A stretch of DNA of 64,000 nucleotides from positions 50,141,346-50,205,345 of the forward strand of contig NC_087064.1 of NCBI RefSeq assembly GCF_963678635.1. The letters run 5' to 3'. Source of the DNA: Symsagittifera roscoffensis (Eukaryota > Xenacoelomorpha > Acoela > Convolutidae). Both the position numbers and the translations under genes were made by a program. Below are positions 1-11,524 of this stretch, one piece after another. The number at the start of each line of letters is the position of its first letter. Within the stretch, counting starts at the first letter, position 1. The notes under the pieces are model-generated. The model worked only from the letters and a program-made list of their open reading frames with translations. It was not told the DNA's origin and ran no database searches.

Positions 1-249
1 AATCAGAATTTAAAAAAACAAGATTTCAAAACCAAAAAAAATCTACAAAAGTTTTGAAAAAAAAACTTGGGAAATTTTTTTTTTTGATTTTTTCCTCAGA
101 TATATTTTTTTCGTTTTGTTTATTCATTTGTCTAAAAAACCTGGTTCCACTTTGCATCTATTTTATTATGACTGTCGGATATGCCTAAATTCTAGAAAAA
201 CTTTTATTGTAATAATTAAGACTATGGGCGGAATATTCTGGGCTACCCG

Positions 250-306
250 CACACAGCAACCGGCTATCCACACAGCAACCGGCTATCCACACAGCAACCG
301 GCTATC
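250..306. repeat. 19-bp minisatellite, 3 copies
   Basis: Three head-to-tail copies of the 19-bp unit ACACAGCAACCGGCTATCC. It is much more GC-rich than the surrounding sequence. No function is visible. Confidence 0.9.
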
Positions 307-401
307 CTTCAAATTGGATTTATTTGCTTTGATATCAAATTTTTCTTACCCAGGATGAAGAATGACTTTTATGACCTCTTTTTCTTCTGGATTTGCTTCA
401 G

Positions 402-511
402 TGTCTGAGAAGTCTTGCACTTGCACCCGAAACGCACCAGCTGAAACTGAATCAACTCTTATTGAAGGCAACTTTTATTGGATTCGAATCACAACTGTCA
501 TGGCTCAATAA
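402..511 (+). CDS. Possible terminal exon of an unknown host gene
   Basis: I do not recognise this. A pyrimidine-rich stretch ending in TTTGCTTCAG looks like a 3' splice site. After it, one frame stays open for 35 codons to a TAA at 509-511, and an AATAAA overlaps that stop (507-512), the usual arrangement of a short last exon. The frame contains Ser-Cys-Thr-Cys and a Trp and looks protein-like rather than AT-rich junk. No upstream exon was found, because the window begins only 400 bp away. It could be chance; confidence is low. Confidence 0.22.
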
Positions 512-819
512 AAGCTACAACTGTGAGGGTTTATTCGGCAAACATCTTACACTATAAACGTTCCCACTTTATGAGAGTGGTTGAAGCAATTAGAAAAAAT
601 GGCTGCTAAACAGGAAAAACCACATAGTGCTGAGCAGAAAATCTGAAATCTTCTTTTATTTTTTTTTCTTGAAAAAGGTTGGCTGAGCGGTGTTATTTTC
701 CTCATTATCATTTGAGGATCTGTATGATGCCATGACATCACTTTTACTCTCAGAGGTCTTCCTTTTCAGGTCGTTCGTATAAAACTTTATGAAGGAAACT
801 TTGCGGTCAACATGAGGTA

Positions 820-1722
820 CCCGGGTTGACCAAAAATGCTTATCATACAATTCTCATAAATGGGAAACTGCTTGTCATACAATTCAATTCAATTCCATAC
901 GTAAAGAAAAGTGTATAAAATCTCTATAATAAACATTTCCCATAAATGGAATATATATGTGCTCGGGGTGTTTTTTTTTTCTCCAGATAAAGTTCGACTT
1001 TTTAACTAGCTATTTTTAACAAAAAAAATAGTTTTTTTAAGTTTCGCTTTGTTTTTAGTTTTTGTCACGACACCCAACAAACAAATAAGAAATCCGTGGT
1101 TTAGACGGCATTAATATTGCTAATCAATGTGAATTTTGAGAAATTTGAAAAAAAATTGATAGATGTAAAAGTTGGTAGAAACTGAAAAAGTCCCCTATTT
1201 TCCCCCAAAAAAATCCCTAATAACGCTAAAGGGTGACAAAATCCAGAAAAGGTTGCTTGCATCAAAGCATTTTCGAGAGAGAAAAAATTAAACGAATTTT
1301 CTATTTTTTTTACGTTCTTGATTGCTTCTCCTTCACTTGGATTTGAACGGAGTTGCTTTCGCATTTTATTCTCATTCCTTGAAAAATATGCCACCAATAT
1401 ATTTGAAGTTTCCAAAAACTGGCTTGAAAAATTTTTTTGAAAAAATTATTCCTTATAGCGAAAATGCTTGTCATACAATTTTCATATCTGGTAATCATTT
1501 TTTAAAATTTAAGTCAGTTTTTTTTCCGTTACCAGCCTGTTCAACTGCTGTTGAAAAGCCGCAAAACTTGTTTAATTTTAATTTCTATTGTTTTCGAAAA
1601 CTCATGAAAATTGTATGACAAGCACTTTCTCCCTAAACTTGATGTATGGAATTGTATGATATTGATTTTTGTTGTATGGAATTGTGCGATAAGCATTTTC
1701 GGTGTATGAAAGTCAACCCGGG
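820..1722. mobile_element. 903-bp TIR element with TA target duplication
   Basis: The ends are inverted: CCCGGGTTGAC at 820-830 and GTCAACCCGGG at 1712-1722. Both are followed inward by variants of AAAATGCTTATCATACAATT. The element is flanked by TA at 818-819 and 1723-1724, as expected for a Tc1/mariner-type insertion. No transposase is visible inside, only AT-rich DNA and several internal copies of the CTTGTCATACAATT motif, so it is probably a non-autonomous (MITE-like) copy. Related ends occur at 61895-62973 and 63370-63665. Confidence 0.72.
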
Positions 1723-1840
1723 TAATTTTTATAAAAGACGGAAACCGATTAGTCTGATGATCAGTGTTGTCATTATTTGCGCTTTGCAAAACCCGAGTTC
1801 ACACCAATGCCAGAAGAAAAAACTTTCATTTACAATTTAA

Positions 1841-4800
1841 ACACTTAGTCTGTGAAAAAAGCTTGTCATAATCTTTTTCTTAAAACAATTTAGGAAAAAA
1901 AGTCTGAAAAAGAGTTTGTTTTAACTGAAACTTGTTCATTCAAAAGTTTCAAATTTACTTAAAGACGCTGTTTCGGTTATGTGCTTCATTGTTTTTTGTT
2001 AGTTGACAGCTCTAAGTTTGTCCAAAACTTTTGTGAAGCTCATTTTTTTAAAATTTATTAAATAAGACAAACTCAAACTTTCAAAAAGCCTCAATCGACT
2101 GATCACGAAAAAAAAAACGATTTAAAACCATTACAGAAAACAATTACGACTAGCTCAAATATAATTCTATAATTTTAGATGCAAATTAAACAATTTTTCA
2201 GGTTATACAAAATGCGAAGAAAAATGAAGCTCAAAATTTGTTAACTTCATTCTTAACAACTTTTCAGCAAACCTTAACAACTTTTTTTGATCGGTTTCTT
2301 GAAATTAGGTAACTTCATGGCACCCAAAACAACATTTTAAATCACTCTTGAACTTAACTTTCCCATACAGGGCTAGTTTTGTGCAATTGGTTGTCGAAAA
2401 GCTAAATTTTTTTTTTTCGACGAAGTTATTTACAAAAAGGAGGCTCAAATTTGCGAAAAAGGCTGCCAAGTCGTTTAGTATGAGCGCTCAAAAAATAGAC
2501 GATCGAACTCAAAAAAACAATCGCCGACTTTTTTTCTGGAAAATCGCAAGGCCAAACTGTTCCTTGGACGTACGTAAGATACGGTGAGTGCAAGCTCCTG
2601 GAATCCCTAGATAAATAAAAAAAGATGAAAACTTTTTTCGGCAGGCACAATCAGAGGAAACACATGAACAAAAAATAATTGAAGTAGAAAGTATTCTTGC
2701 TGAATCCGCTCACAAAATGTTCAGTTTGGCCTTGTAATGTTCTTACAAATTCGAAAGAACATTACTTGGCCGAACTGAAATTTTAGGAAGCGGATTCAGC
2801 AAAAAAGACTGTCCCCTTCAATTTCTTTTCGCACATGTGTTTCATGTGTTTCATTATTTGATCATGTGTTTCAATTTATTTTTAGTTGATAGAAAAGTCA
2901 AGAATATTTTTAGAGTTGTTAATATGAAAATGTTTCTGCAATCGTGCTTACACACCTGGAAGTTCAAGTTTTGTCAGAAAGTGGATCAACATAACAAAGG
3001 CTGAAAATGTTCTCCAAAAGAACTATCTGTTTCAAACTATCAGTTATGACTATCAGTCGCAAAATAACTTTGAGCAATCAATCAAATAAAGCTCTGAATG
3101 ACAAACTGAAGCTTTTTGAAATATAAAAAATTAATTAAGTTACCATAAACTTCAACTGACTACCTGAATTGGTTTGAAACTGAGAATCATCAAAATCTGA
3201 AAAAAAACTCAATTTTCACACAAACTCACTTTGCGACTGTTCAGTATTTCTTATGTTTATTTGATTTCTACAATGTTTTCGTTGATTATCCTTAATATCA
3301 ATTAAACTAGCAATCATTGGTATTTTCTAGTTTTTTCCCCAGATAATTTTTGTGGGTGTGTTTTCGATTTTGCTGAACTGTAAAAAGTAAAAAGTACCTA
3401 TTTTATGCAGGTAATCGATTTTTCTGAACTGTAAAAAGTACCTATTTTATTACTTTTAGTATCTAACTGGGCTGCATGAAATCGATTTTCTATTTGTAGA
3501 AAATCTGTGTAAAAGTCTTTTTTAATCAATTGCAATCTTATTTTTGCCAATGCGGAAAAGCAGAATTGGTAGAAAATTAGCAGAAAATGAAAAAATGCAT
3601 AAAAAAATGAAAAAGTGCATGTATATACAATGAGTTTTGGGCATAGTCGTTCAAACTTCTGTAAATCGGTATCTGTGAAATGTTAAGTTTTTCCCCCATC
3701 GCGTCTTTCATTTAACACTGTTCGAAAATTCATGAATCTGAAATCTGCTTTTATTGTAACCGGTCAGTTTTATTGGCCTTGTTTCAATGCTATTCACATC
3801 AAATTTTTAAATACTAAATTTAAAAACAAGTCCAAATTGTGTATTTTGTGAAAAGTAAGCTAACTCCGCAACAAAAACGCTCTGTTTTGTTCTTCTTTTG
3901 TTCTTTCATTTTTTAAAGATGCTTCGACAAAATTTTAACATGTTTAAACACTTGTCTCTGGATTTCAGAGACGTACAAACACCAAGTTGTGTTCCTATAT
4001 CCAGTGCAAAGTTTGGCTTCGTAATGCTTGATTGCCTAAAAATCATTTTCCATCATTGGGTCTCCCCGTCCAAAGGGACTTAGCTATCCGCTCTTTCCTT
4101 CTAAATTTGTTTGAAAAGCGAAATTTAGAAATCCAGTGTTTTTTCTGACACTGGTTTTTGATCAAATTTGTCAAGTTGCAGATTGAACCACGGCTTCACA
4201 ATATGATAAAATGCGTGAGCGTGCGAATGGTGGAAGAAAGGTGGTCTGTCTTAAATTTGGCAATTCGTTCAAAAAAGTGGAATTTTTTCAGAAATTTTGT
4301 CGAACTTTGTCAATCTTGGGTTTTCGGAGCAAATTTTTTTTTTGGGAGCTAAAAAAAATAGAAATTGGCTTTAACAATTATCTTGAAAAAGTCAACAGCT
4401 ATTTTATAAAAGCTGCCCTGTCACAAAATTCCAATGCATGCATGCTACTGTTTTTGATGTGTCGTCCATGCCATATTGTAGTTCCTCTATTTTGGGCAGC
4501 ATCAGTAAGCGGTCGCACGAAAAACTTTTTTTTTCATTCCTATCCTTGAATGGCGCTCGGCATTAAAAATTTTCAACTAAGAATGAACTTCATCAAGTAT
4601 ATTGACACTTTATAATGGAGCCCGATACTTTTTTATCTTACATTTGAAAAGAATCATTTTCGGAGTACAGAAAAATCGAAAACTGGAATGATAAAAAAGT
4701 GCGTGTTTGTATGTGGAGGGGTGGTGTGTGTACAAAGTTTTTAGGTAATAATTAATCCACCAATTGTTGATCTGCATCGTTCTTCAATCCCACTGATGCA

Positions 4801-4980
4801 TATTGATTCACTTGGAGACTTCCCACTATCCAGTAACTCTCAATTGACGTTTTGAATGATTTAAAAATTCAGGTTTTTGACCAGAGTTAGATATTTTTTA
4901 TCAGAAAATCACTCTAAAAATAAAAAATAAGGAGAAACAGGGTGTTTTCTTGCTCGAAGACGAAACGACTGAAAATTGAC
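1841..4980. other. AT-rich stretch without a recognisable gene
   Basis: The longest open frames (for example 2348-2587 and 4211-4549, plus) are low-complexity and resemble no family I know. The region contains the fold-back hairpin at 2657-2845 and a short direct duplication around 3372-3445 (CTGAACTGTAAAAAGTACC and flanking bases). If the protease exon at 4991-5272 is real, this stretch is its downstream intron. Confidence 0.5.
2657..2845. repeat. Fold-back inverted repeat (about 190 bp)
   Basis: TTGCTGAATCCGCT at 2697-2710 pairs with AGCGGATTCAGCAA at 2789-2802. GGCCTTGTAATGTTCTT (2728-2744) pairs with AAGAACATTACTTGGCC (2755-2771). Weaker pairing extends outward (GAAACACATG near 2658 with CATGTGTTTC near 2838). 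The RNA of either strand would form a long imperfect hairpin. It may be a miniature transposable element or, less likely, a small-RNA precursor. Confidence 0.7.
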
Positions 4981-4990
4981 TTCTAAAATA

Positions 4991-5272
4991 CTAACGCCTT
5001 AGCTGAAAAACACAGTGGCCTGAAGTCAGTACCCATCGGGCGCTAATAATTGTCCCCCCACAAAACCCAGATATCCGTTTCAGTCTCACGTAGAACAACC
5101 GAGGGGGACTGTTGAATCCATGGATTATGTCCACAATTCTTCCATTAACCATAGATATATTGCGATCATCTGAGCCAAGTCCATGACCATTGAGGGGTAA
5201 TTCGAAATCAATAGAGACTGTTTTCGATAAACAAATAGCTAATATCACATTTAAAATTGAATGAAACTTCAT
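4991..5272 (-). CDS. Secreted trypsin-like serine protease, first exon (gene A)
   Basis: This is the N-terminal part of a chymotrypsin-family (S1) protease on the minus strand. The ATG at 5270-5272 starts a hydrophobic signal peptide (residues 1 to about 20), followed by a short propeptide and an Arg-Ile-Val activation-like site near residue 46. Then comes the CGGTIIS segment and WVLTSGHC, which holds the catalytic His (His57 in chymotrypsin numbering). The frame ends shortly after the His-Cys pair at a stop, and GT dinucleotides just after the His codon are candidate splice donors, so the exon probably ends near 5000. The exons with the catalytic Asp and Ser would lie further left and were not found in 1-4990. 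They may be outside the window, or the gene may be truncated. It cannot be spliced to gene B, which lies upstream on the same strand. Confidence 0.8.
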   Translation of the reverse strand: MKFHSILNVILAICLSKTVSIDFELPLNGHGLGSDDRNISMVNGRIVDIIHGFNSPPRLFYVRLKRISGFCGGTIISARWVLTSGHCVFQLRR

Positions 5273-7216
5273 TTATTGGTGACAATTTAATTTGCACAAA
5301 CTTATAAAATTAATTGTTATATTTGAATAGTAGTTCTAACCGAGCTTCTCTAAGAAAAGAACAAATTTCAAACTTTAGTTCAAGGCAAATATTCTGTTGT
5401 ATTTGATCGCGATCAAGATTTCTCTCGGATCTTTTCTTAACAGGCTGTATTCATTTTCAGATCACATGTCTGAAGGTCAAACAGTGAAATCATTAAATAA
5501 TGAACAGCAAACTCTGGGAAAATTTGCTTTTCCCCATTAAGTTTGAACAGAGAATGGGGGGAGTTTGGAGTAGATTTTTTTTTCAAATTTTATCATGGCT
5601 TCTATAGAGTTTAGTAGAAGTGTAAACCCAGTTGTTAAATAACGTTTTGACGGAATAGAGACGGAATCTCTTTAGGTCAATTGAGCTCTCTCAAAAAACA
5701 ACATTGTAGAAATCCATTTTTGCTGCATGTTCTCCTCCACAGACAAATTTTCGAAAAAAGAGGCCACTCATCATTTTTTTAGGAAGAGCTGGATGTAAGA
5801 AAACCAAACGGTTGGGAAAAAAATTAAGCGCAAGGTCAGTATTGAATAAATGAAGATAGCTCTAAACAATAGGAGATGTCGAAAAACAAAGATATTTCAA
5901 ATAAATTGAGGATGTACCAATCAGTTGTGATTTTTAGAGAGATTGCTAAAATAAATATAGGACGACTTAGTTGAAGTAATGGACTGGTTCAAATTCAATT
6001 ATTCTGACTTAATTTCTGTGAAATGCTATATTATTACTTTCCTTGACATTGTGTCGTCAAGTTCAGTCTTGATAATTTAAACAAATACGTACTATTTTGA
6101 CAAAATAAGCCTTTTTGGGCAATAATCAAAAATTTTGATCAAAAAAGCACATTCATCTAAAAATGAGTATATTTTGGGGAACGAGTCGGTTTCAAAAAGT
6201 TTGTGCGGTTAAACAGTCCAAATTGGTAACCAGTTTGATGCCAAAGTCGGATTTAAAAAAATTATGTTTGACCAGTTGAAAATGGATGCTGTCGTGGTAC
6301 CAAAAGAAAACAATAAATATAATACAAAGTTTATTTCAAGTAGTGCGATAACCCGCCAAGATAGAGAAACAATCATTGATAGAGCACCAACTTTGAGCAA
6401 GCGCAGAAGCTAATTCAACCTGCTGAAGCGCCACTGAGAACTTTCTCTTAAAAACTATCTTATATCGACTTGATTGCTTAATCTAAGTAACGTTCATACT
6501 GAAAAAAATAAATAACAGATTTAAAGAAAATAATTGTCAAAATCGAACATTTCCATTAGCTTGCATTTAATTGATATATTTTTACAGTATTATTTACAAT
6601 CCAAGAAAAGTAGCAAAAAAACTATTATCAGACTTGAAAATTAAATTTTATAATATTTGCTTCATTTCAATTAGTACGATGTTGTTTTGGGTGTTCGCTA
6701 TATAGCTCAGTTATTAAAAAAACTGCTCAAACCTTTGTAAACAAAACATTCAGTTGAAGTGGTCGCAATAATTTTAAAAAATATCTCTGATTTTAAGCAT
6801 GAGATTGTCTTTAGACTGGTTAGGCTCGATTAAAATTTCTTTAGTGACATTCATATTGAAAATATTTAGAGAATTATATAGTTTTCGTTTTCGAGCAGAT
6901 ATTAATTTTTTAAGATTTTGCGTTAATTTGTTTGTTGATTTTCATTCTAACGCTTGTTTTGAAATGAAATTGTTCACGCTGCCATTTTCATGTTCTCGTC
7001 TTATTACTTTAGAAAATAATTTCAGCAGCTCATATACGTGTAACTCATTGATTGAGCAAATTCCATGAGTTTTTATATACCTTAGTTCTTGAGACAAAAA
7101 GCAATTCGAATTAAAAAAACATGTCGTACTTGCAAAATTTTTGAAGTGGTTTTATTGGCAACTCCGTCAACTCATACACCATATTAATATATATGTTGAA
7201 TAATTTGCTTGTAACC
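5273..7216. other. AT-rich intergenic stretch
   Basis: No coding sequence, RNA gene or clear repeat end is recognised. The part just upstream of 5272 would contain the promoter of gene A, but no convincing core element can be singled out in DNA this rich in A and T. Confidence 0.5.
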
Positions 7217-10200
7217 CGAGCACAAGTAATTTTTTTAAAACCCGAACAAAAAAATGTCCTTCTCCAGGCATTTTGTTCAGATTTTTGAAGAAAAGCTATT
7301 GTGGTCAACAATATTGTCTTGAGCTCAATTTTATAAAAAAAAGTTAACCTGTTATCACTTTTGTTAAATAATGAGGGTGTAAAATTTGCTATTTTGACCA
7401 GTTTAAGATAAATAACGTGCTATCTGTTGCTCTCTTACAAGGCATGTAAGCAAAAAAACTTATGCACTAAAAAAAGAATCACAATCAACTTTTCAGTCAT
7501 TTTAATTCAATAAGAGACGATAAGCACGTCCTTTGTAATTCACTGTTTCATAAAAAAAATGAAACAAAATTTTAATTCTTTTTGTGGTTAGTTTGTCCAC
7601 TGGTCAGGCCAAACAATTATCATTTGACCTTAATTTGCAGCCAAAAAATTATTGCTTGCCTTTGTATACAAGCAGTCTTATCAATCTTTTGTATATTTTG
7701 GAAACAGTGACCGATTCGAAGCTTTCATTTCCTTAAAGCAGAATGTAGGGCGCAGATTGTTTCAGTTTACAAAAAAAAACAAAAAAGGTCGTGTAGGGGC
7801 AAACTTCGAAAGTTTCGTCTGAATTTTAAGACCTATGGTCTACATAAATGTTTTAAAAAATGGATAAAACGATTTGAAAAGGAAAAATTGTTTCCCGAAT
7901 ATTATTCTTCCACATTCTAATGCTCAAGTACAGAATGGAATGTTTCGCATATGCAAATTATTAAATAGACCATTTTGCATGGCTCAATTCAATTTGAACA
8001 ACTTTAAAGGTGATTTAAATACAGGCTTACGCGTTATAATTGCAAAAAAATATCACAGAGTCATCAAAGTGTTAATTTTACAACTCAAATATTAAAAAAA
8101 GAATGATCACAAGTGGATAACTTTTGTACTTTTGATTTCAGTGTATGAAAAAACCTCCAAAAGTTGTATTTTAAAATCCTTCAACAATTGTTAGTTAAAA
8201 AATATGAACTGTCGGGAGGGCACCAGGAACAAAGTTTTTGTCATTTTCTTCGAAAGTAGTCGGAATATTGAGGCAATTTTAATAACTGAAATATTGTTAC
8301 AAGAATGAAAAAAAACCTTGTTTTAAAAATCCAATATTTTATTTTACTTTGCTTTAGCAATTCAATTACTTTCACAATAGATTATCTCAAAAAATAAGAA
8401 ATATTTAAAAGCTCGCCTAGTTATTGAAATTGTTCAAAAAGAATCTGTTTTTCAAAGAGAAACAAAATTAGAAAAGAAGTTCTTCTGAATTCAATTTATA
8501 AAAAAGTTCAAATTGTTTTTCTCTTTTTGAGTTAAAAGTCTACGAAGTAAAAAAATTACTCTGTGCGAAAAATTTAAATTGTTTCAAAACCAGTTACGCT
8601 TAGATGGATTTTTTAAAATGAAAATTAATTGTCTTGACTTCACTAGCAACCTGACTTCCATTATTTGAAAAATTCTCTGCTTTTAATTTATTAATTAAAA
8701 ATTTTAGGCTGATTTTTCCCCTAAAAAGTGTTTATTGGGGTTTAAATATGACGAAGTTTTAATGTTAACTAAATTTAAAGTGAATTTCTACGCACGTGTA
8801 GTTTTCCGCCACGTTTTTGTAATTGGGAAAGAAAATTGTTTTCTAACAACTATTTTTCACACAAAAAAAATAGATTAAAAAAAACGGGGATTCAGTTTTC
8901 CTCAAAAAAGGGCTTCAAATTCCCTGGAAGCAGAAAACTGGTGGCAGCTTGGATCAGCTTACAAACATTGAAACGAGATTGCTCGTATCAAGGAGAAGCC
9001 CTGAATATCTCGACTGCATTTCGGGTCTATGATTTGAATGTCTGCTTTTAAAAATGAAAAAAAAAAGAAAAAAGAAAATAATTGGAAAACTTCAGTTTTT
9101 TTGAAATTTATCAACCCACACGCTATGGGAAGTACAAAAGGGTTTAATTATTCTTAGAAACACCAATTAGCATGCTTCAATTCAATTTGAAACTATTTCT
9201 AAGACAGATTAAAACCCCGCTTCAGCGTCAATAACAAGAACTATTTCCCTCAATAACTGTCTCAAATTTGTCAAATTGGCAACCTTTACACTCCCTTACT
9301 TCACAAACAAGATCACAGATGAAATAATTTGTAATTTCTGCACAAGTCATTAATACCTCTCCTGGTCATTATTACCTGTCCAAAAAGCATACACCACTCT
9401 CAGCACAAATATTCGTTTTTTCAGAAGAAGTAGTCGGGACAAGGAGGTAAGAGTTATGAATGAAATATTGTCTTTTAGAAATTTAAAAAAAAAAACTTTT
9501 TTTCTGTCCTAAAAATTTAACTTCGTTCCTGTATTTTTAATACCAAAACAATCAACTTCCACAATAGACTGACAACCTTATTGAAAAATTGAGAAGTGTA
9601 ATTGAAGCACACCAAAAAAAATTATTGTTAATAAAATGAACACTTTTTTCAATTTTTGTCTGTTTTTATGTCCGTTGGGATAAATAGGAACCGACTAAGT
9701 AAAACAGTGGCGTATTTCAAAAATTTAAATTTTTTATCGAACCAGCAACGTTTTGGATTTGGTCGTATAATGAAAAATATTTGTTTTGACTTCAGTATCA
9801 GTTTCAATGGTTGAATAAATGTTTTTCGTTTTTTAATGAGCATTCATATAGCCGTTTTTTATTCAAAAAGATTTTAAAGTTATTTCAAAACGTCACTGTA
9901 CGATTTTTCAATTGACCAAATTTCAAATGGAAAAAAAATACTCACATCTACTATTCCACCTTATTTTTGTCTTTCGGAAACAAGTTTGTCTTTCAACACT
10001 TGTTTTTCATTCAAAACAAAAGTTTTGTCTTCGCAAGCGCAAGGAAAAAATCGTGCAATGTTTTTGTTTTTTTTTTGTTTAAAACTTTCAGGAAAGTTTT
10101 TGTATTAGTGAAAACTTCTTTTTCTCCTTGATAAAAAACAATAGTACTTTTCTCAAAATGTTTCGGAAGGAAAACAGGTAAATTTGCCTATTTTGAAAAG

Positions 10201-10610
10201 AAAACCTACATAAACAACTTCTTTGTTTTTTTTTCTTTGTTGGTACTCTTCTAGGAAATTGCAGGCGAAATTCTTTTTTATAAATTTAGAAAACTTCCAT
10301 AAAATTTTGTCATTTGTTTCAATCAAAAAAAATACCAAACCATTGAAAAAGCTATCCAATTATCGAAAATTCTACACTAAATCAAAGAATGAGACAAATG
10401 TTAATTAAAAAACGAGACCGCAGTCAAGATTGTTGACATTTTTGCGACTGACCAGATTTTAAAATTATTAGAAGAGGTTGCAACGTTTTTTTAAAACTTC
10501 AAATCCCCAATTCAATTCAGGATATCTCACCAGCGAAAATTTTGGAAGAGCTTGGCATTGTAACTCGTTACTGTTCTGACCACTGAAAATGTTGGTGCTT
10601 TATGGGTATT
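7217..10610. repeat. Long non-coding repeat unit, copy 1
   Basis: This stretch is colinear with 11525-14580 plus 19870-20060, at a spacing of about 4.2-4.35 kb. Shared anchors include AACCCGAG(C/A)ACAAGTAAT at the left end, CTCCAGGCA...TTTTGTTCAG, ATTTTGACCAGTTTAA, AGCTTGGATCAGCT and CTTTCGGAAACAA. Parts recur internally (about 8250 with 9425) and at 52050-52250, 60085-60160 and 61600-61830, so it is a dispersed repeat as well as a local duplication. The copies are diverged by substitutions and indels, and none has a long open frame. It may be a large non-autonomous transposon. Confidence 0.65.
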
Positions 10611-11524
10611 TTTTTGCATAGTCAATTCTATGCTCAAACAAACAATTTCAAAAACAAATTGTTGCGCGCAAAACTTGTTCTGTTTTGTCTATAACAAAGT
10701 CCACGCTAATTTTTTTGTACCGATTAATCCAAAGTCAAGATGCTTTTTATGCAAATCAATAACTAAAATTCTCTAGCCCTATACTTAATTTGTCTAATTA
10801 TAATTCTGAGTGAAATTCAATAATCATTTTTCTTTGCGAACCTTCACTTGCAGTTCAAATGCGATTATTGTCAATTAACTTTGGCGATTGTGTTTTGGAC
10901 ATAACATAATTCGTTCAAAAAAATAATTGTAATACAAAAACTTATTCATTTTAACATTTTCATCGCACAATTTCCGTAAATGAAAAATTGCTTATTAGAG
11001 GGTTTTTTTTGCCTTTTTCTGTACGTATGGAATGCTACAAGATTCCATGACAAAAACATCTCAGTAAAAAAAATTGCATGACAAGCACTTTTGTCAACTT
11101 TTTGCATGATAGTCAGAAAATCATTAGCAATAGCAGTTTTTCAAACAGTTTAATTAGTTAACATTTATTGCTCTTGTTTTCAATTCTGGATAATTCTGAA
11201 AATTTAAAAAAGTGTACTGTTGAAAAAAAAAATGAAAGCAAATCTAGCTTTTTTGTTTTCTTTTTTTTTATTTTCATGGACCATATTGACTGAAATAAAA
11301 TTGTCCAAACAAACGCTGCGAAAAAGTAATTCTCTGCCTGAAATAGACTGTAAACCGAAGACACTGTTGTGCTCAGACCCAGAAGAATAACTGGTAACCG
11401 AAAACTAATCAAAGGCAAACGATCTTTTTAAATTTTAATTTTGATTAACAGTACCTTTCGAATGATGTAAAAAACTTTTGCGGAAAAAAACTTTGATTAA
11501 AGAATCCAAATTTCTTAAAAACTA
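10611..11524. other. AT-rich spacer between the two long repeats
   Basis: No gene is recognised. At 11050-11110 there are two ATG(A)CAAGCACTT motifs like those inside the 820-1722 element, suggesting a decayed fragment of that family. The minus-strand open frame 11158-11418 is low-complexity and is not considered coding. Confidence 0.45.

Noticed and set aside
656-850. Minus-strand frame ending in a Lys run, somewhat protein-like
   Set aside because: It crosses the end of the TIR element at 820 and has no splice or start signal that I trust.
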